Below, in pieces: positions 1 to 11,900 of a stretch of 64,000 nucleotides of DNA. Under the pieces are notes generated by a model. That model made no database searches. It was not told the origin of the DNA and saw only the letters and a program-made list of their open reading frames with translations. The translations under genes and the position numbers were made by a program. The stretch lies in contig OX392529.1 in NCBI GenBank assembly GCA_947623455.1, forward strand, positions 3,968,001 through 4,032,000, in the 5' to 3' direction. This stretch comes from Mimachlamys varia. Taxonomy: Eukaryota > Mollusca > Bivalvia > Pectinida > Pectinidae. Position 1 is the first letter of the stretch; every line of letters begins with the position of its first letter.

Positions 1-3000
1 TATGATCTAAACCACGTTACCTTACAATCTCGGGTGAGAGTATGATCTAAACCACGTTACCTTACAATCTCGGGTGAGAGTATGATCTAAACCACGTTAC
101 CTTACAAACGTGGATGTGAGTATGATCTAAACCACGTTACCTTACAATCTCGGGTGAGAGTATGATCTAAACCACGTTACCTTACAAACTCGGGTGAGAG
201 TATTATCTAAACCACCTTACCTTACAAACGTGGATGTGAGTATGATCTAAACCACGTTACCTTATAAACAAGGGTGAGAGTATGATCTAAACTGCGTTAC
301 CTTATAAACAAGGGTGAGAGCACGATCTAAACCACGTTACCTTACAAACTCGGGTGAGAGTATGATTTAAACCACATTACCTTACAAACTCGGGTGAGAG
401 TATGATTTAAACCGCGTTACCTTACAAACTCGGGTGAGAGTATGATTTAAACCACGTTACCTTACAAACTCGGGTGAGAGCATGATCTAAACCACGTTAC
501 CTTACAAACGTGGGTGTGAGTATGATCTAAACCACGTTACCTTACAAACTCGGGTCAGAGTATGATCTAAACCACGTTACCTTACAAACTCGGGTGAGAG
601 TATGATCTAAACTACGTTACCTTACAAACTCGGGTGAGAGTATGATCTAAACCACGTTACCTTACAAACTCGGGTCAGAGCATGATCTAAACCACGTTAT
701 CTTACAAACTCGGGTGAGAGTATGATCTAAACCACGTTACCTTACAAACTCGGGTGAGAGCATGATCTAAACCACGTTACCTTACAAACTCGGGTGAGAG
801 TATGATCTAAACCACGTTACCTTACAAACTCGGGTGAGAGTATGATTTAAACCACGTTACCTTACAAACTCGGGTGAGAGTATGATCTAAACCACGTTAC
901 CTTACAAACTCGGGTGAGAGTATGATCTAAACCACGTTAACTTACAAACTCGGGTGAGAGTATGATCTAAACCACCTTACCTTACAAACGTGGGTGTGAG
1001 TATGATCTAAACCACGTAACCTTACAAACTCGGGTGAGAGTATTATCTAAACCACGTTACCTTACAAACGTGGATGTGAGTATGATCTAAACTACGTTAC
1101 CTTACAAACGTGGATGTGAGCATGATCTAAACTACGTTACCTTACAAACAAGGGTGAGAGTATGATCTAAACCACGTTACCTTACAATCCCGAGTGAGAG
1201 TATGATCTAAACCACGTTACCTTACAAACGTGGATGTGAGTATGATCTAAACCACGTTACCTTACAATCTCGGGTGAGAGTATGATCTAAACCACGTTAC
1301 CTTACAAATAAGGGTGAGAGTATGATCTAAACCACGTTACCTTTCAAACTCGGGTGAGAGTATGATCTAAACCACGTTACCTTACAAACAAGGGTGAGAG
1401 TATGATCTAAACCACGTTACCTTACAAACGTGGATGTGAGTATGATCTAAACCACGTTACCTTACAAAATCGGGTGAGAGTATGATCTTAACCACGTTAC
1501 CTTACAAACGTGGATGTGAGCATGATCTAAACTACGTTACCTTACAAACAAGGGTGAGAGTATGATCTAAACCACGTTACCTTACAAACGTGGATGTGAG
1601 CATGATCTAAACTACGTTACCTTACAAACAAGGGTGAGAGCATGATCTAAACCACATTACCTTACAAACTCGGGTGAGAGTATGATCTAAACCACGTTAC
1701 CTTACAAACTCGGGTGAGAGTATGATCTAAACCACGTTATCTTACAACCTCTGCTGAGAGTATGATCTAAACCACGTTACGTTACAAACTCGGGTGAGAG
1801 TATGATCTAAACCACGTTACCTTTCAAACTCGGGTGAGAGTATGATCTAAACCACCTTACCTTACAAACGTGGGTGTGAGCATGATCTAAACTACGTTAC
1901 CTTACAATCTCGGGTGAGAGTATGATCTAATCCACGTTACCTTACAAACGAGGATGTGAGTATGATCTAAACCACGTTACCTTACAAACAAGGGTGAGAG
2001 TATGATCTAAACCACGTTACCTTACAAACGTGGATGTGAGTATGATCTAAACCACGTTACCTTACAATCTCGGGTGAGAGTATGATCTAAACCACGTTAC
2101 CTTACAAACGTGGATGTGAGCATGATCTAAACTACGTTACCTTACAAACAAGGGTGAGAGTATGATCTAAACCACGTTACCTTACAAACGTGGATGTGAG
2201 CATGATCTAAACTACGTTACCTTACAAACGTGGATGTGAGTATGATCTAAACCACGTTACCTTACAAACTCGGGTGAGAGTATGATCTAAACCACGTTAC
2301 CTTACAATCTCGGGTGAGAGTATGATCTAAACCACGTTACCTTACAAACGTGGATGTGAGTATGATCTAAACCACGTTACCTTACAATCTCGGGTGAGAG
2401 TATGATCTAAACCACGTTACCTTACAAACTCGGGTGAGAGTATTATCTAAACCACCTTACCTTACAAACGTGGATGTGAGTATGATCTAAACCACGTTAC
2501 CTTATAAACAAGGGTGAGAGTATGATCTAAACTGCGTTACCTTACAAACGTGGATGTGAGCATAATCTAAACTACGTTACCTTACAAACTCGGGTGAGAG
2601 TATGATCTAAACCACGTTACCTTACAAACGTGGATGTGAGCATGATCTAAACTACGTTACCTTACAAACAAGGGTGAGAGTATGATCTAAACCACGTTAC
2701 CTTACAAACGTGGATGTGAGCATGATCTAAACTACGTTACCTTACAAACAAGGGTGAGAGTATGATCTAAACCACGTTACCTTAAAAACTCGGGTGAGAG
2801 CATGATCTAAACCACGTTACCTTACAAACTCGGGTGAGAGTATGATCTAAACCACGTTACCTTACAAACTCGGGTGAGAGTAAGATCTAAACCACGTTAT
2901 CTCACAAACTCTGGTGAGAGTATGATCTAAACCACGTTACCTTACAAACTCGGGTGAGAGTATGATCTAAACCACGTTACCTTACAAATAAGGGTGAGAG

Positions 3001-6000
3001 TATGATCTAAACCACGTTACCTTTCAAACTCGGGTGAGAGTATGATCTAAACCACCTTACCTTACAAACGTGGGTGTGAGTATGATCTAAACCACGTTAC
3101 CTTACAAACTCGGGTGAGAGTATGATCTAAACCACCTTACCTTACAAACGTGGGTGTGAGCATGATCTAAACTACGTTACCTTACAAACAAGGGTGAGAG
3201 TATGATCTAAACCACGTTACCTTACAAACGTGGATGTGAGTATGATCTAAACCACGTTACCTTACAAACTCGGGTGAGAGTATGATCTAAACCACGTTAC
3301 CTTACAAACGTGGATGTGAGTATGATCTAAACCACGTTACCTTACAATCTCGGGTGAGAGTATGATCTAAACCACGTTACCTTACAAACGTGGATGTGAG
3401 TATGATGTAAACCACGTTACCTTACAAACGTGGATGTGAGTATGATCTAAACCACGTTACCTTACAATCTCGGGTGAGAGTATGATCTAAACCACGTTAC
3501 CTTACAAACAAGGGTGAGAGTATTATCTAAACTACGTTATCTTACAAACTCGGGTGAGAGTATGATCTAAACCACGTCACCTTACAAACGTGGATGTGAG
3601 TATGATCTAAACCACGCTACCTTACAAACAAGGGTGAGAGTATGATCTAAACCACGTTACCTTACAAACGTGGATGTGAGTATGATCTAAACCACGTTAC
3701 CTTACAAACGTGGATGTGAGTATGATCTAAACCACGCTACCTTACAAACAAGGGTGAGAGTATGATCTAAACCACGTTACCTTACAAACGTGGATGTGAG
3801 TATGATCTAAACCACGTTACCTTACAAACGTGGATGTGAGTATGATCTAAACCACGCTACCTTACAAACAAGGGTGAGAGTATGATCTAAACCACGTTAC
3901 CTTACAAACGTGGATGTGAGTATGATCTAAACCACGTTACCTTACAAACTCGGGTGAGAGTATGATCTAAACCACGTTACCTTACAAACGTGGATGTGAG
4001 TATGATCTAAACCACGTTACCTTACAATCTCGGGTGAGAGTATGATCTAAACCACGTTACCTTACAAACGTGGGTGTGAACATGATCTAAACTACGTTAC
4101 CTTACAAACAAGGGTGAGAGTATGATCTAAACCACGTTACCTTACAAACGTGGATGTGAGTATGATCTAAACCACGTTACCTTACAAACTCGGGTGAGAG
4201 TATGATCTAAACCACGTTACCTTACAAACGTGGATGTGAGTATGATCTAAACCACGTTACCTTACAATCTCGGGTGAGAGTATGATCTAAACCACGTTAC
4301 CTTACAAACGTGGATGTGAGTATGATGTAAACCACGTTACCTTACAAACGTGGATGTGAGTATGATCTAAACCACGTTACCTTACAATCTCGGGTGAGAG
4401 TATGATCTAAACCACGTTACCTTACAAACAAGGGTGAGAGTATGATCTAAACTACGTTATCTTACAAACTCGGGTGAGAGTATGATCTAAACCACGTTAC
4501 CTTACAAACGTGGATGTGAGTATGATCTAAACCACGCTACCTTACAAACTCGGGTGAGAGTATGATCTAAACCACGTTACCTTACAAACGTGGATGTGAG
4601 TATGATCTAAACCACGTTACCTTACAAACGTGGATGTGAGTATGATCTAAACCACGCTACCTTACAAACAAGGGTGAGAGTATGATCTAAACCACGTTAC
4701 CTTACAAACGTGGATGTGAGTATGATCTAAACCACGCTACCTTACAAACAAGGGTGAGAGTATGATCTAAACCACGTTACCTTACAAACGTGGATGTGAG
4801 TATGATCTAAACCACGTTACCTTACAAACTCGGGTGAGAGTATGATCTAAACCACGTTACCTTACAAACGTGGATGTGAGTATGATCTAAACCACGTTAC
4901 CTTACAATCTCGGGTGAGAGTATGATCTAAACCACGTTACCTTACAAACGTGGATGTGAGTATGATCTAAACCACGCTACCTTACAAACAAGGGTGAGAG
5001 TATGATCTAAACCACGTTACCTTACAAACGTGGATGTGAGTATGATCTAAACCACGTTACCTTACAAACGTGGATGTGAGTATGATCTAAACCACGCTAC
5101 CTTACAAACAAGGGTGAGAGTATGATCTAAACCACGTTACCTTACAAACGTGGATGTGAGTATGATCTAAACCACGCTACCTTACAAACTCGGGTGAGAG
5201 TATGATCTAAACCACGTTACCTTACAAACGTGGATGTGAGTATGATCTAAACCACGTTACCTTACAATCTCGGGTGAGAGTATGATCTAAACCACGTTAC
5301 CTTACAAACGTGGGTGTGAACATGATCTAAACTACGTTACCTTACAAACAAGGGTGAGAGTATGATCTAAACCACGTTACCTTACAAACGTGGATGTGAG
5401 TATGATGTAAACCACGTTACCTTACAAACGTGGATGTGAGTATGATCTAAACCACGTTACCTTACAATCTCGGGTGAGAGTATGATCTAAACCACGTTAC
5501 CTTACAAACAAGGGTGAGAGTATGATCTAAACTACGTTATCTTACAAACTCGGGTGAGAGTATGATCTAAACCACGTTACCTTACAAACGTGGATGTGAG
5601 TATGATCTAAACCACGCTACCTTACAAACAAGGGTGAGAGTATGATCTAAACCACGTTACCTTACAAACGTGGATGTGAGTATGATCTAAACCACGTTAC
5701 CTTACAAACGTGGATGTGAGTATGATCTAAACCACGCTACCTTACAAACAAGGGTGAGAGTATGATCTAAACCACGTTACCTTACAAACGTGGATGTGAG
5801 TATGATCTAAACCACGCTACCTTACAAACAAGGGTGAGAGTATGATCTAAACCACGTTACCTTACAAACGTGGATGTGAGTATGATCTAAACCACGTTAC
5901 CTTACAATCTCGGGTGAGAGTATGATCTAAACCACGTTACCTTACAAACGTGGATGTGAGCATGATCTAAACTACGTTACCTTACAAACAAGGGTGAGAG

Positions 6001-6750
6001 TATGATCTAAACCACGTTACCTTACAAACGTGGATGTGAGCATGATCTAAACCACGTTTCCTTACAAACGTGGATGTGAGTATGATCTAAACCACGTTAC
6101 CTTACAATCTCGGGTGAGAGTATGATCTTAACCACGTTACCTTACAAACAAGGGTGAGAGTATGATCTAAACCACGTTACCTTACAAACGTGGATGTGAG
6201 CATGATCTAAACCACGTTTCCTTACAAACGTGGATGTGAGCATGATCTAAACTACGTTATCTTACTAGCTCGGGTGAGAGTATGATCTAAACCACGTTAC
6301 CTTACAAACGTGGATGTGAGCATGATCTAAACTACGTTACCTTACAAACAAGGGTGAGAGCATGATCTAAACCACATTACCTTACAAACTCGGGTGAGAG
6401 TATGATCTAAACCACGTTACCTTACAATCTCGGGTGAGAGTATGATCTAAACCACGTTACCTTACAAACTCGGGTGAGAGTATGATCTAAACCACGTTAC
6501 CTTACAATCTCGGGTGAGAGCACGATCTAAACCACGTTACCTTACAAACGTGGATGTGAGTATGATCTAAACCACGTTACCTTACAAACGTGGATGTGAG
6601 CATGATCTAAACTACGTTACCTTACAAACAAGGGTGAGAGTATGATCTAAACCACGTTACCTTACAAACTCGGGTGAGAGTATGATCTAAACCACGTTAC
6701 CTTACAAACGTGGATGCTTGTATGATTTTAACCACGTTATCTTACAAACT
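1..6750. repeat. 40-bp satellite array, about 168 monomers
   Basis: The monomer starts TATGATCTAAACCACGTTAC and is repeated from base 1 to 6720, with a degenerate extra copy to about 6750. Every monomer starts at position 1+40k, so there is no net insertion or deletion across 168 units. The first half is nearly invariant. The second half falls into classes ending ACTCGGGTGAGAG, ATCTCGGGTGAGAG, ACGTGGATGTGAG or ACAAGGGTGAGAG, arranged in higher-order blocks (for example a 120-bp trimer at 3601, 3721 and 3841). TAA stops in the unit, with a period not divisible by 3, prevent long open frames. The array runs off the left edge, so its true length is unknown. Confidence 0.98.
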
Positions 6751-7040
6751 AGCGTACCTTATTGACCAGAAACACGTGCGAGTGAGAACAAGAGGGACAG
6801 CCAACAGAACAGTCAAGTGTGTAACACTTGTTTGTAAATTGTTGTACATTGTTGTAGATTGTTGTAAATATTCTGTTGTAAAAGGGAAAACAACCATTAA
6901 TAACAAAAATGGAAAGCGATTCACGTTAAGATAGTCTGACCGTTCAGGTTTTTTCTGTACAAACGTGTTGCTGTACGATGCTGTTGGTCTGATTTGACTT
7001 CCTCGGCCAGAGAAACACTTTCCATGTTCCTCAATTTCTC

Positions 7041-7288
7041 AAAATTCCTAGACATAAAACGCTCCGGCATATCATAGAATTACACTGAATGTCAAATTCC
7101 TTGACTTAAAACTTTCTGATATATCATAGAATAACACTTAAGTGAAATTGCTAGACGTAAAACTTTCCGATATATTATAGAATTACAATAAAAGCCGAAT
7201 TCCTAGATTTAAAACTTTCTGATATATCATAGAATTAAACTTGTTGTCAAATTCATAGTCTTAAAACTCCCCGATATTTCATAGAATT
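7041..7288. repeat. Five diverged copies of a 52-bp repeat
   Basis: Units begin near 7042, 7094, 7145, 7198 and 7249 and share AAATTCCTAGAC, TAAAAC and ATATCATAGAAT blocks. They are clearly diverged from each other, so this is an older array than its neighbours. It lies just beyond the 40-bp satellite and is unrelated to it in sequence. Confidence 0.85.
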
Positions 7289-7964
7289 ATTACTATATTA
7301 TTACCATATAATGGTACTGTCCTGATTGTCACTGCAGACATATATCTTGACAAGGGCGGTAACTCCCCAGCTGGGAAATACTGTCGTAGGACAGTTTTCA
7401 ACGTTTAACATAAACATAATTGATAATGTCCAGATTCAGTCGTGGATATTTTATATTTGTACATAGCATATCAACGCCCCCGAGTATTGATCGGAACAGT
7501 GTGGTCAGAATGATTCTGTTTGGATTAAAACATTCGGATGGCCCTTATACATAGCTGTTGAAGTATAACAAAGAACTGACGACATGAACAAATACCACTA
7601 TCGTCCTGGTGTATGTCAGGCCATAATATAATCCTTTACTGGAATTATGTCATATGAAGCTGCATACAAACTTAAACAATACACATTATTTGTATATCCT
7701 GCCCGAGTAGACATGATCCTGCCCGAGTAGACATGACAACGTTTGATATCAGAGAGCGGTAATGGATCCTCGTCATCTTCACCGAGATGATCTCTGATAC
7801 CGATATAGTATTGTGCTGCACATGATAGGTATTGTTTTCATGTCTAACCCAAACAAAAGTTCAGATAGTTGTATAAAGGGTCCATGCTAAAACATCGTGA
7901 TATAAACACCGTTGTATTATAAAGAATGAATTTTATTCATTCTACAAAACTATCAAACTAATTC
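7289..7964. other. Intergenic, no gene seen
   Basis: No convincing coding sequence. A perfect 20-bp direct duplication starting CCTGCCCGAGTAGACATGA lies at 7698-7737. An imperfect hairpin with TATCAGAGA and TCTCTGATA arms lies at about 7748-7799. Otherwise this is ordinary AT-rich sequence. Confidence 0.5.
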
Positions 7965-8178
7965 TTTCAACAGATATTTATCGCATTCAATGTCCCAGAT
8001 GTTAGCATACAGAGGTCTTAATGTGGGAGGAAACTGGAGTACCCAGAGAAAACCCATACGTTGTCGGGTAGGTGACCCTATATTACTTTTCACACCCGAT
8101 CAAGGAATCGAACTCCAGCCGCTTTGTTGAAAGGCAAGTGCCCTATCCAAGGGGACACCTGACCACCAAGTCACTGTA
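7965..8178 (-). mobile_element. tRNA-derived SINE with conserved core
   Basis: Read on the minus strand, the head has a polymerase III A-box-like block (about 8134-8149, GGATAGGGCACTTGCC) and a B box (8104-8115, GAGTTCGATTCC) at tRNA spacing. Downstream is a core containing GGGTACTCCAGTTTCCTCCC (about 8025-8045), then TAAGACCTCTG. From memory, that core closely resembles the conserved central domain of widespread metazoan SINEs (Deu/Meta-SINE type). The tail near GATAAATA is only approximately placed. Family assignment needs a library search, but tRNA-type head plus core is a firm SINE signature. Confidence 0.8.
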
Positions 8179-8950
8179 GCAATGCTCTATACTAACACAG
8201 TCCTTGTAACACTAGTAACTCCATTGGGAGGTAACAAGGCACGCCTCTGTTTAATTGGCACACTACAATGATACAATAGGTTTAAATCTAAAACAGTGTA
8301 CAGCAATGGTTTTAGTTACAAGAAGAGACAGAAGGTAGTTATATATCGCTTACCGAACAGATCCCATACAATAAGACCAGGTAATCAGAGCTGGTGAAGA
8401 TTCACGGTGACTTTGTGATTGTAGCTAGGCTGAGTGTATTTTACTACGAGTTATTTTACAGTCGTTTACAGTATTTCTAACTGGATATCATGAACACTAA
8501 TAAAAAAGCTGATAATCCATACCATTACATACTAAATACCTACTTGGTTTATTAAAGCAAATCAATCTAAATGGTGTCGGAAATGACTCGTTTTAATCTA
8601 ATTTAATAACACAAACATTTTTGACATGCTGTATGATTTCTCTCCCTACAAACCAATCTCGTGGGAGTTTAGTGCGAGTTTGAAACCCGTCCTATATTTC
8701 AATCGTTTGTCATATGACGCCCTTATCAGGACTCTGTTAGCACTGACTCGGGTCGTATAATTATCTCAATAATTTACAGTAGCTTCCATTGCTCTATCGT
8801 TTTTGTATTTCTCATAATTCATTTATGTATGAAGTTTATTGGCGCATAAATGATGATGTTGAACCTGTCGTTGACAGTGAAAGGAAGGTTGTATGATATG
8901 TGTTGGTGGTAACAGTTGCCTTAGTGATACAGAATTGTATACTGATGGTG
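8179..8950. other. Intergenic, no gene seen
   Basis: AT-rich sequence between the SINE and the G/T-rich array. I see no exon-like frame, RNA gene or repeat in it. Confidence 0.4.
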
Positions 8951-11900
8951 ATCGTATTTTGAATGTAGTAGCGGTGGCGGTGTTGTTGTTGATGTAGGAC
9001 GTGGTGGCGGTGTTGCTGTTGTTGTAGGACGTGGTGGCGGTGTTGTTGTTGTAGGACGTGGTTGCTGTGTTGTTGTTGTTGTAGGACGTGGTGGCGGTGT
9101 TGTTGTAAGACGTGGTGGCGGTGTTGTTGTTGTTGTAGGACGTGGTGGCGGTGTTGTTGTTGTAGGACGTGGTGGCTGTGTTGTTGTTGTTGTAGGACGT
9201 GGTGGCGTGTTGTTGTTGTTGTAGGACATGGTGGCGGTGTTGTTGTTGTAGGACGTGGTGGCGGTGTTGTTGTAAGACGTTTTGGCGGTGTTGTTGTTGT
9301 AGGACGTGGTGGTGGTGTTGTTGTAGGACGTGGTGGCGGTGTTGTTGTTGTTGTTGTAGGACGTGGTGGTGGTGTTGTTGTAGGACGTGGTGGCGGTGTT
9401 GTTGTTGAAGGACGTGGTGGCTGTGTTGTTGTTGTTGTAGGACGTGGTTGCTGTGGTGTTGTTGTTGTTGTAGGACGTGGTGGCGGTGTTGCTGTTGTTG
9501 TAGGACGTGGTGGCGGTGTTGTTGTTGTAGGACGTGGTTGCTGTGTTGTTGTTGTTGTAGGACGTGGTGGCGGTGTTGTTGTAAGACGTGGTGGCGGTGT
9601 TGTTGTTGTTGTAGGACGTGGTGGCGGTGTTGTTGTTGTAGGACGTGGTGGCTGTGTTGTTGTTGTTGTAGGACGTGGTGGCGTGTTGTTGTTGTTGTAG
9701 GACATGGTGGCGGTGTTGTTGTTGTAGGACGTGGTGGCGGTGTTGTTGTTGTAGGACGTGGTGGCGGTGTTGTTGTAAGACGTTTTGGCGGTGTTGTTGT
9801 TGTAGGACGTGGTGGCGGTGTTGTTGTAGGAAGTGGTGGCGGTGTTGTTGTTGTTGTAGGACGTGGTGGTGGTGTTGTTGTAGGACGTGGTGGCGGTGTT
9901 GTTGTTGTAGGACGTGGTGGCTGTGTTGTTGTTGTTGTAGGACGTGGTTGCTGTGTTGTTGTTGTTGTAGGACGTGGTGGCGGTGTTGTTGTTGTTGTAG
10001 GACGTGGTGGCGGTGTTGTTGTAAGACGTGGTGGCTGTGTTGTTGTTGTTGTAGGACGTGGTGGCGGTGTTGCTGTTGTTGTAGGACGTGGTGGCGGTGT
10101 TGTTGTTGTAGGACGTGGTGGCTGTGTTGTTGTTGTTGTAGGTCGTGGTGGCGGTGTTGCTGTTGTTGTAGGACGTGGTTGCTGTGGTGTTGTTGTTGTT
10201 GTAGGACGTGGTGGCGGTGTTGCTGTTGTTGTAGGACGTGGTGGTGGAAGCGGTAGCGGTGTTGTTGTTCTTGTTGTTGTTTGAAGTGATAGTGGTAGCG
10301 ATGACGGTGTTGTTGTAGGACGTGGTGGTGATAGCGGTAGCGGTTTTGCTGTTGTTGTTGCTGTTGTAGTTGTTGTTGTTTTTGCTGTTGTTGTTTTTGT
10401 TGTTGGTCGTGGTGGTGGTGGTGGTGGCGGTGGCGGTTTTGCCAATGTTGTTGTTGTTGATGGACGTGGTGGTGGAAGCGATAGCGGTGTAGTTGTTGTT
10501 GGTCGTGGTAGTGGTGGCGGTGGCGGTTTTGCTGTTGTTGTTGTTGTTGCTGCTGTTGTTGCTGTTGTTGTTGTTGTTGCAGCTGTTGTTGCTGTTGTTG
10601 TTGTTGCAGCTGTTGTTGCTGCTGTTGTTGCTGTTGTTGTTGTTGCTGCTGCTGTTGTTGCTGTTGTTGTTGTTGGACGTGGTGGTGGCGGTATTGCTGT
10701 TGTTGTTGTTGCTGTTGTTGTTATTGTTGTTGGTCGTGGTGGTGGTGGCGGTGGCGGTTTTGCTGTTGTTGTTGTTGCTGCTGCTGCTGCTGTTGTTGTT
10801 ATTGTTGTAGGACGTGGTGGTGGTGGCGGTGGCAGTTTTGCTGTTGTTGTTGTTGTTAGATGTGGTGGTGGTAGCGGTGGCGGTGTTGTTGTTGTTGGAA
10901 GTGATGGTGGTAGCGGTGGTTGTGTTGCTGTTGTTGCTGTTCCTGTTGTTGTTGGACGTGCCGGTGGTAGCTGTAGCGGTTTTGCTGTTGTTGTTGCTGC
11001 TGTTGTTGTTGTTGTTGGACGTGGTGGTGGTAGCGGTGGTTGTGTTGCTGTTGTTGTTGTTTTTGCTGTTGTTGTTATTGTTGTTGGTCGTGGTGGTGGT
11101 CGTGGTGGTGGTTTTGCTGTTGTTGTTGTTGTTGTTGCTGCTGATGTTGTTGTTGTTGTTGATGTTGGACGTGGTGGTGGTAGCGGTGGTTGTGTTGCTG
11201 TTGTTGTTGTTTTTGCTGTTGTTGTTATTGTTGTTGGTCGTGGTGGTGGTAGTGGTGGTGGTTTTGTTGTTGTTGTTGTTGCTGCTGCTGTTGTTGTTGT
11301 TGTTGATGTTGGACGTGGTGGTGGTAGCGGTGGTTGTGTTGCTGTTGTTGTTGTTGTTGTAGGACGTGGTGGTGGCGGTGGCGGTATTGCTGTTGTTGTT
11401 GTTGCTGCTGCTGTTGTTGTTGTTGGACGTGATGGTAGTAGCGGTGGCGGTATTGTCGTTGTTGTTGTTTGACATTGTGGTGGTACCGGTGGCGGTATTG
11501 CTGTTGTTGTTGTCGTTGGACGTGATTGTGGTAGCGGTGGCGGTATTGTTGTTGTTGTAGGACGTGGTGGTGGTGGCAGTGGCGGCATTGTTGTTGATGT
11601 TGGACATAGTGGTGGTAGCGGTGGCGGTATTGTTGTTGTTGTTGTTGTTGTTGGAAATGATTGTGGTAGCGGTGGCGGTATTGCTCTTGTTGGACGTGGA
11701 TGGTGGTGGCAGTGATTGTGTTGCTGTTGTTGTTGTTGTTGTTGTTGTTGTAGGGCGTGGTGGTGGTAGCGGTGGCGGTATTGTTGTTGTTTTTGTTGTT
11801 GGACATGGGTGGTAGTGGTAGCGGTGGCGGTGTTCCTGTTGCTGTTGGACGTGATTGTGGTAGCGGTGGCGGTATTGTTGTTGTTGTTGTTGTTGGACGT

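Noticed and set aside
1..6750. CRISPR-like array of direct repeats
   Set aside because: Units abut without unique spacers, and the genome is eukaryotic; this is a satellite.
6710..6934. 74-codon frame at the edge of the 40-bp satellite
   Set aside because: Starts in a degenerate satellite copy, has no domain, and an antisense frame of similar length is also open.
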